Shown in pieces: positions 42,774 through 52,282 of a stretch of DNA of 64,000 bases. Position 1 is the stretch's first letter. Each line of letters starts with the position of its first letter. The position numbers and the translations under genes are program-made. The notes beneath the pieces were generated by a model. It searched no databases. It was not told the origin of the DNA and worked only from the letters and a program-made list of their open reading frames with translations. The DNA comes from Limnanthes douglasii subsp. nivea (Eukaryota; Streptophyta; Magnoliopsida; Brassicales; Limnanthaceae): positions 166,618,643 to 166,682,642 of the forward strand of contig JAUPFV010000001.1 in assembly GCA_036936605.1 (NCBI GenBank). The letters are read 5' to 3'.

Positions 42774-45394
42774 TCACTGGTCCCCATCTTCGTCCCCATC
42801 CACGTCTTCATCTTCATCTTCTTCATCCTCATCCGCATCGTCGGATTCCCCGCAGTCGACTCCCTCGGGTCGGTCTTTCTCTGGAACGTCTAGCCACATC
42901 GATCCAAGGCGGAGGTCTGGGTAGCGGTTGTGGAGTGACAGTACGTAAGCGGCCTTGGCATCCGCAGCCTCCTTATCCGCCCATTGCCTACATCGGTTGA
43001 GGTAAGCAACGTTTGAGGATTTCAACTTTTGGACCTCCAGTGCCAAAGCTGCGGCGCGGTCTTCCGCGGTTTTCTTCGCCGTCTCTGACACCTTCACCGC
43101 GTCCTCCGCTTTTCTTGGCCGACTCCATCGCCCTCGTCGCCTCCTCCGCGGCAGTTGTCGCTTCAGTAGCCCGACTTTCCGCCAGCACCCGGGCCTCCTT
43201 GGCAGTTTTCACCTCTGCAGTAAGACCGGTGATCTTTGTCCTCGCTAAGGCTAACTGCTGACCAAGCTCCTTTGCCCGACGCTCTTTCATGGCCGCCGGC
43301 ACCAACAAATTTTGGGCCACTTCAGTGCTCCGAAGAGGAAAGGGGTGCCGGCTACCAAGCATCGTCAGCACCGGAAATTTTGGGCCACTTGACGAGGATG
43401 CGTCGGGATTTGAAGCCTCGGGGGGCTAAGTGTCGTCTGGAATTGATACAACGTCAGTCCTTGGAAGGTCCCCGACGTCATCAACTTGATCCAGACGCTC
43501 AAGACCTGAAGTACCCGCCCCCGCAGTAACAACTTCCGCACCCTCGATCGAACTTTGGTCTTCTTCACCTTAGGCCCCCCCTTTTCTGCACGGTGTTTTC
43601 TTTTTTGCACCAAGGTCGAAATCTGACTTGCGCCCAGTTGTCCTGCCACGGACATCTCCGTCCTGGTCGGTTCGCCAACGACCTCGGTCCCAACCTCCTG
43701 TTCCCCCTCTTCCTCATCGTTCTTTGGACGCTTGCTGGGCGCCTTGTTGCGTTTGGGCAGGTACAGTATGAAACCGGGAAGACCAGTGCGGGCGACCACA
43801 TCATCCAAATTCGGGGGCTCCCGCAGCTGTTCGAGGGTAAGAACCTCGGATGAGCAACGCCAGAGGTTGCTCATGAACAAGTTCTTATCTATGAAGGTGC
43901 GGTGCATGCCCCGACCCCAGTGCTTTCGGGAGTAGCTTTTCAGTACCTCGAAGGTAGCCTCGGCAGCTTTCGAGTAATCCTTCTTCACCCCTGCAACCAG
44001 TCCTTCGACACTGCGCGAAGGGACGGTAAGTTAATGCAAAAAAAAAAAAAAGCGAAGGGTAGTACCATCATGGACCCAGGTCCGCAGTAACTGCCTCGGG
44101 TTCTCCGTAGTATACGGAAGCCCGTTCTCCCAGCACCCGCTCAGGAATACGAACCGGTGTTTCCACCCCTTGTCCCCTTCCAAGAAATCGTTGACAATTT
44201 TCCACTTGTTGCCAAGAGAAGAGTAGAAGAATGGGGACTTCGGGGATTTGGACAGAACCGACATGGCAATGTACTCCTCCATCGGCATAACGCGATCGGA
44301 AAAGCGGGAGGCCATGATGCAGGACATTAGGGTATACCAAGCATTTGGCGTCAGCTGCGACGGGCAGATTTGGAGGGTGCGAAAATAGAGCGCAATCTCA
44401 GGGTCTAAGGGGAAGCGCAAACCCCAGTTGAACAGTTCGGTGAACACTACAATCTCCCGGGGTCTGACGTGAACAGGGGTCTCCCCGGGGGTCGAGAATC
44501 GGACATTGACGCATTCAGGGATTCCCCAGCGGATCAGCAGTTCTCTATGATCGGATTCGGGGAAGTAGAGGTACTTCCCTTCAAAAAGGGAAACCACGTC
44601 CCGGGTTAGAAGCCAGCTGAAATACTTGGTGGTGATGACAGCCGCAACTTTCTTCGGGCAAGGGGTCATCTTGGGGGTTAGCCGCGTGGCCGGCGGTAGC
44701 AATGCAGACTCATGTGGGAGCAACGTCGACTTCCGACTCTCCAGCTTCTTGGGTCGGAACTTGACCGGAGCTTTGGGCGTTGGCAGCATCTGTTTCTGAT
44801 GGTCGGACCCGAGAGGTAGAAGCATCCGCAATATCGCGCGCCATGGCCGTCTGAGCCTCCTCCACTTGCTCGGGTGTTAGCCGAAGTTTGGGCAAACCTA
44901 AAAAAGTGACCGCAGTGTTAAGACTGGTCCGATATCCTCTAATCGAGGGCGTAAGTTGAACCATTTCAGGACTATTACCTCTTGCGGTGGACTTAATGGA
45001 ATCGTCTTCTCCCATTATCAAGAATGTGGATTTGCGGGCACGACGGGGAGCGGGCGAGTTGACGGGCAAGAAGGTTGGATTTCTCGACCCGAGTACTGGG
45101 GAATGAGAAGAACTATCACTGGAGGAAAGGATAACAGGTTCTGGGGATAGACTAGCCTCGGGATTTGGAGAAATCGGAGGTTCGGATACAAGGAAAGATT
45201 CTGCGGGAATCGGGGTGGCGAGAACAGGATCGTGAGGAAGTGGAGCGGGGACGAAAGGTTTGGAGTTAGACCCCCAGATCTGACCAGCACGTCGGTATTC
45301 TTCTGCTCGATCTCCGATGCTAGACCACTCTTCAAAACTCCACTCGGATTTCCTCTTCTTGGTTGGTTTTTTTCTGTGAACGCCCGGGTTTCAT
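42774..45394 (-). pseudogene. Antisense gene of Tat-II (gypsy 'transposase_28'-like protein), frameshifted
   Basis: Opposite to gag-pol. ATG at 45394, followed by a basic KKRK stretch and a Pro/Ser-rich N-terminus; a frameshift in an A run near 45375 puts the rest in another frame. At 44700-44100 lies a domain like Pfam PF04195 (putative gypsy-type transposon protein): LLIRWGIPECVNVRF, REIVVFTELFNWGLRFPLDP, CPSQLTPNAWYTL, FVFLSGCWENGLP. Intron 44065-43991. Then a basic region (RPKNDEEEGEQEV, KRKHRAEKGGPKVKKTKVR), coiled coil (AALALEVQKLKSS), YPDLRLGSMWLDVP and an acidic tail ending at 42774. Further frame changes near 44740, 43560 and 43110. Function unknown. Confidence 0.82.
43991..44065 (-). 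other. 75-nt intron in the antisense gene
   Basis: Minus strand: exon ...TGGGTCCATGATG, then GTACTACC, a run of 15 T, and TTGCAG at 43991. Joining gives W-V-H-D-G-V-K-K-D-Y in frame; both flanking open stretches are in the same frame. An alternative acceptor CGCAG lies at 44011 (55 nt, short for plants). Confidence 0.7.
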
Positions 45395-45507
45395 ACAACA
45401 AGCAAACCAAAGTAAAGAAGGGTCGGATGATCTCTCTCTCTCTAGAAATGGTCGGACAGCGTTTTCTCTCTCTAAAATGCCTCTGAGAGACACTAAGGAC
45501 TGTGGGG

Positions 45508-45515
45508 TATTTATA
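45508..45515 (-). promoter_or_regulatory. TATA box of the antisense gene
   Basis: Minus strand TATAAATA, 114 bp upstream of the antisense ATG, followed by a CT-rich leader with TCTCTCTC runs typical of plant 5' UTRs. It suggests transcription independent of the LTR. Confidence 0.6.
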
Positions 45516-45886
45516 GGCAGGATTGAAAGATCGGGGAATACCAATCGACGAAAAAACAGCGGGAAGATGAAGAGTCTCTCTAGGAACCTAGTCTGACAGA
45601 GAAGTGACCCATTAGCTAATGACGCGTGCCGACCACCGACTGACAAGGGCTGACATAAGCGATTCGTCATGAACCCATCGTCGATGTGGGCCGTCTCTAC
45701 CACGATCGGTAAGGAAAGTAGGCCCATCACAAAAGGCCCGGGATGAAAAGACCAGCAGAACAGAAAGAGGAGGCGCGGGAAGGTGACCGAGCATCGGGAA
45801 ACCGGAATTAACAGAGCCTGAAGCTTGAATGAAGATCGGACGATTGGCGATGGCTCTTTCACAAGTCTCCGCTCGTGAAACTCCCG

Positions 45887-45902
45887 AAGACTGGGGGGCT
45901 AC
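45887..45902 (+). promoter_or_regulatory. Polypurine tract of Tat-II
   Basis: AAGACTGGGGGGCTAC directly before the 3' LTR, the usual Tat-type G-rich plus-strand primer. Confidence 0.85.
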
Positions 45903-46232
45903 TGATGAGGGCGGAATTCGCCGATCTAAGTTATAGGGGCAAAAACACAATAAATAATATGTGGCGTAGTTAATAGAGTATTCAGGGTCCTTCGAGGACC
46001 AATATGCAAAGATAAAAATAGTAGAGGGGCCTCGTTGTTATGTAATGAACGGCCCACTAAGAGCTTAAATGGGTCCTCCTTATTTTAGTATAAAAGGGTG
46101 ACCCACTTGCCTAAAAAGGGCATTGAATATTATTTTCTACGAATCTTCCTTTATCTCTCTACACTTTCTATCTCTAGTCACATCTGGCACAAAGATCCTA
46201 AATATATTCCCTAAACAACTACTGACTCATCA
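45903..46232 (+). repeat. 3' LTR of Tat-II
   Basis: 330 bp, 99.4 percent identical to 35110-35439 (2 substitutions, no indel). Confidence 0.97.
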
Positions 46233-46237
46233 AATGA
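46233..46237. repeat. Target-site duplication of Tat-II, right, AATGA
   Basis: Exact partner of 35105-35109. Confidence 0.93.
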
Positions 46238-46319
46238 CTCATTCGTATTTTTTAAGGAGTTGGGAGAATAAATAACAAACAACATTTCTATAACATGGAA
46301 ATCAAAATCACTTGGCGTA

Positions 46320-46560
46320 CGACGTTTTTTTTATTATAGAGATCGCTTGATGTATAGCCCTTTCTATGGTGGAGATATGGACATATTAACTTATAGGATT
46401 TTCAAACAAGGAGATGCAAAGTACTCGACCTATGGCCCTTTCTATCATGGCGATGGAGATCATTTGGACTATAACATTTTTTATTATGGAGATTGAGATA
46501 GCTTAGCCATTCCTATCGTGAAGATGGAGATCATGTAGCGAATAGCTTGACAACTCTTTT
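46320..46560. repeat. Degenerate tandem repeat, about 60-70 bp
   Basis: Loosely repeated phrases such as tagccctttctatggtggag, ggccctttctatcatggcga, ttttttattatggagattga and ccattcctatcgtgaagatg, each followed by a gagat/gcttg stretch. It could be a decayed array of a Tat element, since a Tat protease relic lies nearby. Confidence 0.5.
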
Positions 46561-46985
46561 GTAGGTTGAAATTTTTGAAGTTCTAGTTATAAAGCAACTC
46601 CGTTGATAAGGACTAAAATTTCTTTTAGAATATTCATTGACGAAATCATACTAGATATTCACTTTAGAATGCTGAAGATGTTTCTTTAATTATTAATTAT
46701 TGCGCTTGTTTTCTTCATACGTCTTGTAATCCGCTCTAAGTTGTGTTGCCGCATACTTCCACAATTTTTCCTTTTATAGTCAACCATTTTCTCATTCCCG
46801 ACTTTGTACCATTCTAATATATTTTATTTAACATTTTATTTTCATATAAATTATGTACTGTCATTCGTATTCTACAGGCATGACACCAAGTGGTTATGTA
46901 AGATGAGGTAATTTTTCTAAAGTCATCAATATCCTTTTATTTGATCTTTGTTGGGGTATTGTGTTCGTATTTCTCCATCAGTAAA
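46561..46985. other. Intergenic, nothing recognised
   Basis: AT-rich, stops in all frames, no conserved motif seen. Confidence 0.5.
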
Positions 46986-46989
46986 GCTT

Positions 46990-47215
46990 TGTAATTTTTA
47001 TCAGATGGTCTTATTGGGGTCAAGAAATATCACATAATATTCATTTTCCGAACTTTGGTTGCTCCAGATGATACTCATTTGGTTTCGAATGATAAACTTA
47101 ACGCACTGGTAAAAGAACGAATTTATAGCTTCCATCAAGTCAAGCCATTTTCTTTCAAGGATGACAATATGCAAGATTAGGGCATCCATCACTATGAACA
47201 TAGTTTTGACTATTT
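46990..47215 (-). pseudogene. Tat-type protease relic
   Basis: Minus strand reads VMDALILHIVILERKWLDLM then FYQCVKFIIRN, aligning with the end of the Tat-II protease (VVDAPASHNAILGRSWISRM... HQCVKYVVGNN). The active-site part is missing. A single domain fragment, on the opposite strand to Tat-II. Confidence 0.68.
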
Positions 47216-47516
47216 TCTCAGTTTGTTCGTTTCCTACTGTGATTTACAGTTTAATATAACCCAAACAGTTGATAGAACGATTTGTAAATCTTACTAACTA
47301 TTGTTTTATTTTCGAATTCCATTCATTCATTTCTTTATGTACAAGATGATATTAGCAATACTGAAACAAAAGATTGAACAATCTATTCTAGGCTTCTGGA
47401 TTTTCATCTTTTATCTTTAAGAAAGCTAAAATAAACGGATTATTTGCTTCTTTTCTGTTTGAAATGGAATATATATAATTCTTTTCCGAAGTAGCTAATT
47501 TGATATGGTTAATTTC

Positions 47517-47747
47517 TTAGAGATTTCTCCAAAACTTGATTTTGTTGGGATTTATCTTTATCTTCTCCAGCAACTCACAAGATTTTGGATGACTTTGAGA
47601 AATATTTGTTTCCAATACCATGAATATATCCACCATAGGATTGATATTGTTATTTTGAAGAGTCATCATTAGGTCTGGCAGACCCTTGGGGGTTAAGTAT
47701 TTTGGTAGATAATAGGCTTTTAAGTAGTTTAAACTTGATTTTTTCAT
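47517..47747 (-). pseudogene. Unidentified open stretch
   Basis: 76 residues, mixed hydrophobic and charged, containing YLTPKGLPDLMMTLQNNN and SQSHPKSCELLEKIK. No family recognised. It may be the continuation of the unidentified coding relic at 52.3-53.4 kb, which would have been contiguous with it before the intervening elements inserted. Confidence 0.3.
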
Positions 47748-47784
47748 TTTCTTTCTCAGTATCTTCTAAAAGACTTTGCAGTCA

Positions 47785-48318
47785 TCTCTTTTTTAACCGA
47801 TGTGGGATGTGGGACTTTGGTCGCCACCTTAACAAATCTTCATCTCGAACACACTACCACATTAGCCTCCTCTCAATTGACTTTTATCCGCCCACTCTAA
47901 TCAGGTTGGAAGACTACCTGACCATAGATGCACTACGGATGTTACTGCTCACATCCTATTAGACCATTCGGTCTTGTTCCTTAGCGTCGCTCCAATCAAG
48001 CCACACTGCTTGATGAGCCAGAGACACTCCGAACTAGGATCTCTGGAGCATATCACCTTGAGCATGGCTACTGGTTCATCATGTTCGACCGAGAATATTA
48101 CCACTATCGCGTCTGGTTTGGGTCTGGCTCTGATACCACATGTTGGGAATATGGGGTCTTGCTCCACACATATTCCACCTCCGTATATAAGTAAGAATAA
48201 TCCGATCTCAACACTAGTATGATATTGTCCGCTTTGGCACCCAAAGGCCCGCACGGCTTTTCATTTGGTCCACTACCAAAAGGCCTCAAACTAGTTGAGA
48301 TATGTTCTTACTTATATA
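47785..48318 (-). mobile_element. TRIM-like short LTR element, partial
   Basis: On the minus strand an LTR-like segment (48318-48143) ends ATATTCCCAACA, directly followed by a PBS TGGTATCAGAGCC at 48127-48139. The internal region has no coding capacity I recognise. The far end (47785-47830, CCCACATCGGTTAAAAAAG) resembles the start of such LTRs. The 5' part of the first LTR is missing where Copia-V begins. Confidence 0.5.
48127..48139 (-). promoter_or_regulatory. Primer-binding site, tRNA-iMet type, of the TRIM-like element
   Basis: Minus strand TGGTATCAGAGCC just inside the LTR-like segment. Confidence 0.7.
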
Positions 48319-48697
48319 CTATGCAATTATCTAAATGGCTCAAGCACAAAACATATACGAAGGACAAACTTGAATGAACAAAGGATTTAACATGGTTCGA
48401 CAATTGTCTACGTCCACGGGTGCCACCAGAGAAAAAAGTTTCACTATGATAGAAAATGTTACAGATTTCATATTGTGTTTTGTGTAGCCGTAAAAGTCTA
48501 TTTATAGGGAATTAATAGACTTACTAGAAAATGGTCCTAATGGGCTCATACCAAAAGATTGACACGATACTGTCACAACACTTAACTGTACTGCCGGACA
48601 CAGTACACTGTCAAGGCACAATATCACTATCACAGACACAAAACTGTACTGGCGGACACAGTACACTGTCAAGGCACTATTCGACTCATTCACAACA
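48303..48697 (-). repeat. 3' LTR of Copia-V
   Basis: Aligns with 51891-52282 over almost its full length. Contains an internal 58-bp-period duplication (48584 and 48642) of the block aactgtactgNcggacacag, each with a small inverted repeat TGTACTG/CAGTACA. Confidence 0.88.
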
Positions 48698-48710
48698 AAT
48701 CTTCCCCTTG
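48698..48710 (-). promoter_or_regulatory. Polypurine tract of Copia-V
   Basis: Minus strand CAAGGGGAAGATT just before the 3' LTR. Confidence 0.8.
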
Positions 48711-48783
48711 AGGCGAATATCCTTTCTTCACTATCAACAAAGAAACTTTTTTTCTTCTGACTCACCAAATGCCCTTAAGGAAT

Positions 48784-49413
48784 TCACTCTATACTGCGAA
48801 CACCGATCCAGTTTAGGCACTCCCTAAAATTTTGAACTGATACTGCATTGATCATTATATCTGTTGGATTATCGTGTGTAGACACTTTCTTCACATTAAC
48901 AATTCCCTTTGATATTATATCACGAATAAAATGATACCTGAAATCTATGTGCTTTGTACGCTCATGGTACATCTGGTTCCCTGTAAGGTGTATGGTGCTT
49001 TGACTGTCACAAAACACTTGTGTAGTAGTCCTATCCAAGCCCAAATCTGCCATCAAACCTTGCAACCATATTGCCTCTTTAACTGCTTTTATTATCGCCA
49101 TGTACTCTGCCTCTGTTGTAGACAAAGCTACAGTAGCTCGCAATTGTTCTTTCCAACTGATCGCACTCCCAGCTAGAGTAAATACATATCCTGTCAGAGA
49201 TCTTCTTTTATCCATATCACCTGCAAAATCAGAATCAACTAAACCAACCAATGATCCTGCAACATTATTCAGCGATTCACAAATATCGGTCTTGTTAAAA
49301 GTTGAGCCAACGTTCACATTATTCTTTTGAAGAGATTCAATCTCTTCCCCCATAGAACCAATCCGTCGATCTTCCTCTGAACTCGCTATAGCTTCTCTGT
49401 AGCTACTAGGTTC
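48784..49413 (-). pseudogene. Copia-V RNase H joined to the first residues of RT
   Basis: Minus strand reads EPSSYREAI at 49413, MGEEIESLQKNN (start of RVT_2) and then, in the same frame at about 49317, VNVGSTFNKTD and GLVDSDFAGDMDKRRSLTGY, the beginning of RNase H. The rest is normal: VALSTTEAEYMAI, VFCDSQSTIHL, HERTKHIDFRYHFIRD. About 200 or more codons that hold the catalytic YVDD of RT are missing, and the frame is kept across the junction. Confidence 0.92.
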
Positions 49414-50043
49414 CTACATCTCAACTTCTTCTGCAACTGACGGAGCATATGCAACTAGATTCGCATACCTTTTTGGAAGTCTAATATCTCTTCTTTCTCT
49501 ACCCAATATTATGTTATAAGGTTGTTGTTCTGATTCAGGCACATCAACGTCACTATAATCTGATGCTGACGATTCACCTCCTGATTCTGGATCCACCTCA
49601 GAACCACTTGAATTATTGGACGTGCTAGGAACTGATTCTACTTTAAACTCCACCTGTTTACTCACAACGGATCCTGATTCGACCATTTCGCCTACTTCCT
49701 TCTGACTGTCTATCAAAGCAAACTCATTTAAAGTAACGTCCCTACTGATGAGAAAACCTGGACACTTTGGACAGGTACACCATAACCTATATCCCTTCAT
49801 TGTAGTAGCATATCCTAGAAATATGCATCTCTTTGCCCTCTACTCAAGCTTACCATCTCTCATATGAGCATACGCAGGACAACCGAACACCCTCAAATGT
49901 TCATAATCAGCCGACGATCCAAACCAAATCTCAAAAGGAGTTTTACAATCAATAGTCGTTGATGGAGACCGATTCACCAAGTAACACGCTGTATTGATAG
50001 CTTCAGCCCAAACATACTTTCCCACACCACAATGCGATAGCAT
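49414..50043 (-). pseudogene. Copia-V integrase C-terminal region and linker
   Basis: KYVWAEAINTACYLVNRSPS, FEIWFGSSADYEHLRVFGCP, then FLISRDVTLNEFAL and an acidic/serine-rich linker (SEVDPESGGESSASDYSD). Stops TAG at 49840-49842 and TAG at 49414-49416 interrupt one frame. It joins upstream to the integrase core after TGA 50047-50049. Confidence 0.9.
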
Positions 50044-50046
50044 ACT

Positions 50047-50571
50047 TCATGCCTTGTCACAAAGCGTCTTGTTCATTCTTTCTGCGACTTCATTCTGTTG
50101 TGGTGTTCTAGAACAAGTGTGATGGCGCACTATTCCTTCAGCTTTGCAGAACTCATTGAACTCGCGACTGCAATATTCTAACCCATTATCTGTCCTAAGA
50201 CGTTTGATTTTTCTTCCTGTTTGCTTCTCAATCGTTGTCTTCCATTTGAAAAAGTTTGAATATGCCTCGCCTTTCGTTTTCAGAAAGTAAACCCACACCA
50301 TCCTCAAATAATCATCAATCAAACTCATGTAGTATATGGCTCCGCTCTTGGATGGAATTTTGTTTGGACCCCAAACATCTGAGTGAATGTAGTCCACTGT
50401 ACCTTTAGTCTTTCTTACAGCTGATTTGCTGAATTTCACTCTAGTTTGTTTACCAAACACACAGTGCTCACAAAATCCCAATGATTCTGCTTTATACCCT
50501 TTCAACAAATCTCTATTTCCCAAAACAGCTAATCCTCTGTCACTCATGTGACCAAGACGCCAATGCCACAA
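50047..50571 (-). pseudogene. Copia-V integrase core
   Basis: 175 codons. Zinc-binding WHWRLGHMSDRG and CEHCVFGKQT (HHCC), catalytic SDVWGPN (D), RTDNGLEYC (D) and PQQNEVAERMNKTL (E) all present. Ends at TGA 50047-50049, probably a mutated CGA, since the frame continues on the other side. Confidence 0.93.
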
Positions 50572-50592
50572 CTTATTTTGATCATGACTACT

Positions 50593-50997
50593 TTAGGTAT
50601 TACTCCCTGATGATGCTACTGCAGCATCTCCCATAACAACACTCCCCTAGAGAATGTAAAGACCCTTCTGCAAACTGCCTTTCATGCATACCATTGAGCC
50701 TTTTGTCACTTTGATTACACCATCTTCTTCATGGTACTTGTAACCCCGAGAGTCTAGAGCCCCAAGATAAATTGGGTTTCTCTTTAATCCACGAACATGC
50801 CAGTACGTCGTGATTCTAACAACCCCGTCAAACATTCTGATTCTGACGTTACCAATACCACCAACAGCCAACGAATGATTGTTCCCTAAATAGAAAGTTC
50901 CTTTCATTGGCTTGTAAGTATCGAACCACTGCATGAACTGACACATGTGATATGTAGCGCCTGTATCGAGTACCCAAGAGTTTTTCCCAAAGTCTCA
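50593..50997 (-). pseudogene. Copia-V protease
   Basis: WVLDTGATYHMCQF gives an intact D-T-G active site, followed by FYLGNNHSLAVGGIGNVRIR and GLKRNPIYLGALDSRGYKY. Stops at 50647-50649 (TAG) and 50593-50595 (TAA) lie between protease and integrase; TGA 50995-50997 separates it from gag in the same frame. Confidence 0.9.
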
Positions 50998-51834
50998 ACT
51001 CACGGACAATACATCTCCTCTACCGCTGTTTTCATTATCGTCGGAATCGTTCACACCGTCAACAATGTTTGCTGCATTTTCCTTTTGATTTCCCTTCTTA
51101 CCATTCAGTTTCGTACAATATCTCCTATAATGACCCTGCTCACCGCATTCATAACACTTTGAGTGCTTTACCTTTGACTTGGACCTCCAGTTCTTCATTT
51201 TAAAGAACTCGCTTTGCTTCTAGATCTTTCTCTAGTCATAAAACCTTCCCCTTCAGCTTGATTGTCTGGCTGCAAGTATCTCATCTCCTTTGATTTCAGT
51301 TCCCCTTTGACATCTGTTAGCGATAACTTATCCTTACCATACATAATGGTATCTACGAAGTTTTCATAGGGAGCTGGTAACGATCTCAATACAAACAAAG
51401 CTTGATCTTCATCCTCAATATTGACATCTATGTCCTCTAAGTCCATTATAATTGATTTAAAATTATCTAAGTGCTCTGTTATGGGCATACCTTCTTCCAT
51501 TCTGAAATCATACAAACGTTTCTTCAAGTATAATCGGTTTACTACTGATTTCTCTAAGTAAAGATCTCCTAGCTTTTTCCAAGCGCAGGCAGCAGTCTTC
51601 TCACCACTAATCTCGCGAAGTACATTGTCTTTCAGACTCATTAAAATATAGTACAAAGCCCTTTCTTGAAGATCTTATTTTTCATCTTTTTTCATCTTTT
51701 GTGGTAACTTATTCTCCACAACCTTCCACAACCCTTGCAGTACCAATGAAGGTTTCAGTTTAGTCTTCTACAACGCAAAGCTGGATCCCCCCATCAAATT
51801 TTTCAATCATGTATTTTGTTGCTGTAGACGCCAT
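50998..51834 (-). pseudogene. Copia-V gag with intact zinc knuckle
   Basis: ATG at 51834 opens with MASTATKYMIEKFDGG. After frame breaks, 51656-51195 encodes the UBN2-type capsid region (LGDLYLEKSVVNRLYLKKRL, DEDQALFVLRSLPAPY). A frame change near 51195 leads to CYECGEQGHYRRYC, an intact C-X2-C-X4-H-X4-C knuckle. Confidence 0.9.
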
Positions 51835-51873
51835 TGTGAAACCCTAATTGCAAAAGCCCTAATTTTACCACGT

Positions 51874-51886
51874 GGCTCTGATACCA
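51874..51886 (-). promoter_or_regulatory. Primer-binding site of Copia-V, tRNA-iMet type
   Basis: Minus strand TGGTATCAGAGCC, four bases inside the 5' LTR. Confidence 0.92.
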
Positions 51887-51890
51887 ATTT

Positions 51891-52282
51891 TGTTATTAAA
51901 TAACTATGTAATTATCAAAATGGATCAAGCAAAAAACATATACGAAGGAAAAACTTGAATGAACACGGGATTTAACGTGGTTCGACAATTATCTACGTCC
52001 ACGGGCGCCGCCAGAGAAAAGAGTTTCACTATGATAGAAAATGTTACAGATTTCAGATTGTGTTTTGTGTAGTCTTAGAAGTCTATTTATATGGAATTAA
52101 TAGACTTACTAAACAATGGCCATAATGGGCTTATACCACAAGATTGACACGATACTGTCACAACACTTAACTGTACTGTCAGACAAAGTACACTGTCAAG
52201 GCACCATATCACTATTATAGACACAAAACTGTACTGTCGGACACAGTACACTGTCAAGGCACTATTCGACTCATTCACAACA
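51891..52282 (-). repeat. 5' LTR of Copia-V
   Basis: 392 bp, TGTTGTGAATG...TAATAACA on the minus strand. Clearly diverged from the 3' LTR. Confidence 0.9.

Larger units (their letters stand above)
35110..46232 (+). mobile_element. Tat-II: complete Ty3/gypsy Tat-type retrotransposon with antisense gene
   Basis: 11,123 bp. Two 330-bp LTRs (TGATGA...TCATCA) differ at 2 positions and are flanked by AATGA duplications. Internal order: PBS (tRNA-Asp type), gag, protease, RT, RNase H, second RNase H, integrase, eight 89-bp tandem repeats, an antisense gene, polypurine tract. RT before integrase, two RNase H domains and an antisense gene define the Tat clade (Retand/Grande-like). The region is clearly richer in G+C than its AT-rich surroundings. 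Coding lesions are listed under the genes. Inserted into AT-rich non-genic DNA. Confidence 0.97.
48303..52282 (-). mobile_element. Copia-V: Tork-like Ty1/copia element lacking reverse transcriptase
   Basis: LTRs of about 390 bp at both ends, visibly diverged. Gag, zinc knuckle, protease, integrase and RNase H are present, but the RT domain is deleted. From 51198 to 48784 all pieces lie in one frame, broken by stop codons only. RNase H and integrase motifs resemble the Tork lineage. No matching target duplication was found; the left LTR runs into the TRIM-like element, so its exact end (48303-48318) is uncertain. Confidence 0.9.

Noticed and set aside
45332..45862. 176-codon minus-strand open stretch upstream of the antisense gene
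   Set aside because: Spans the TATA box and leader of the antisense gene and has no domain; most likely non-coding leader read by chance.
48303..48318. Target-site duplication for Copia-V
   Set aside because: The flanking pentamers (left agata, right cctat) do not match; the left end is probably altered or joined to the TRIM-like element.
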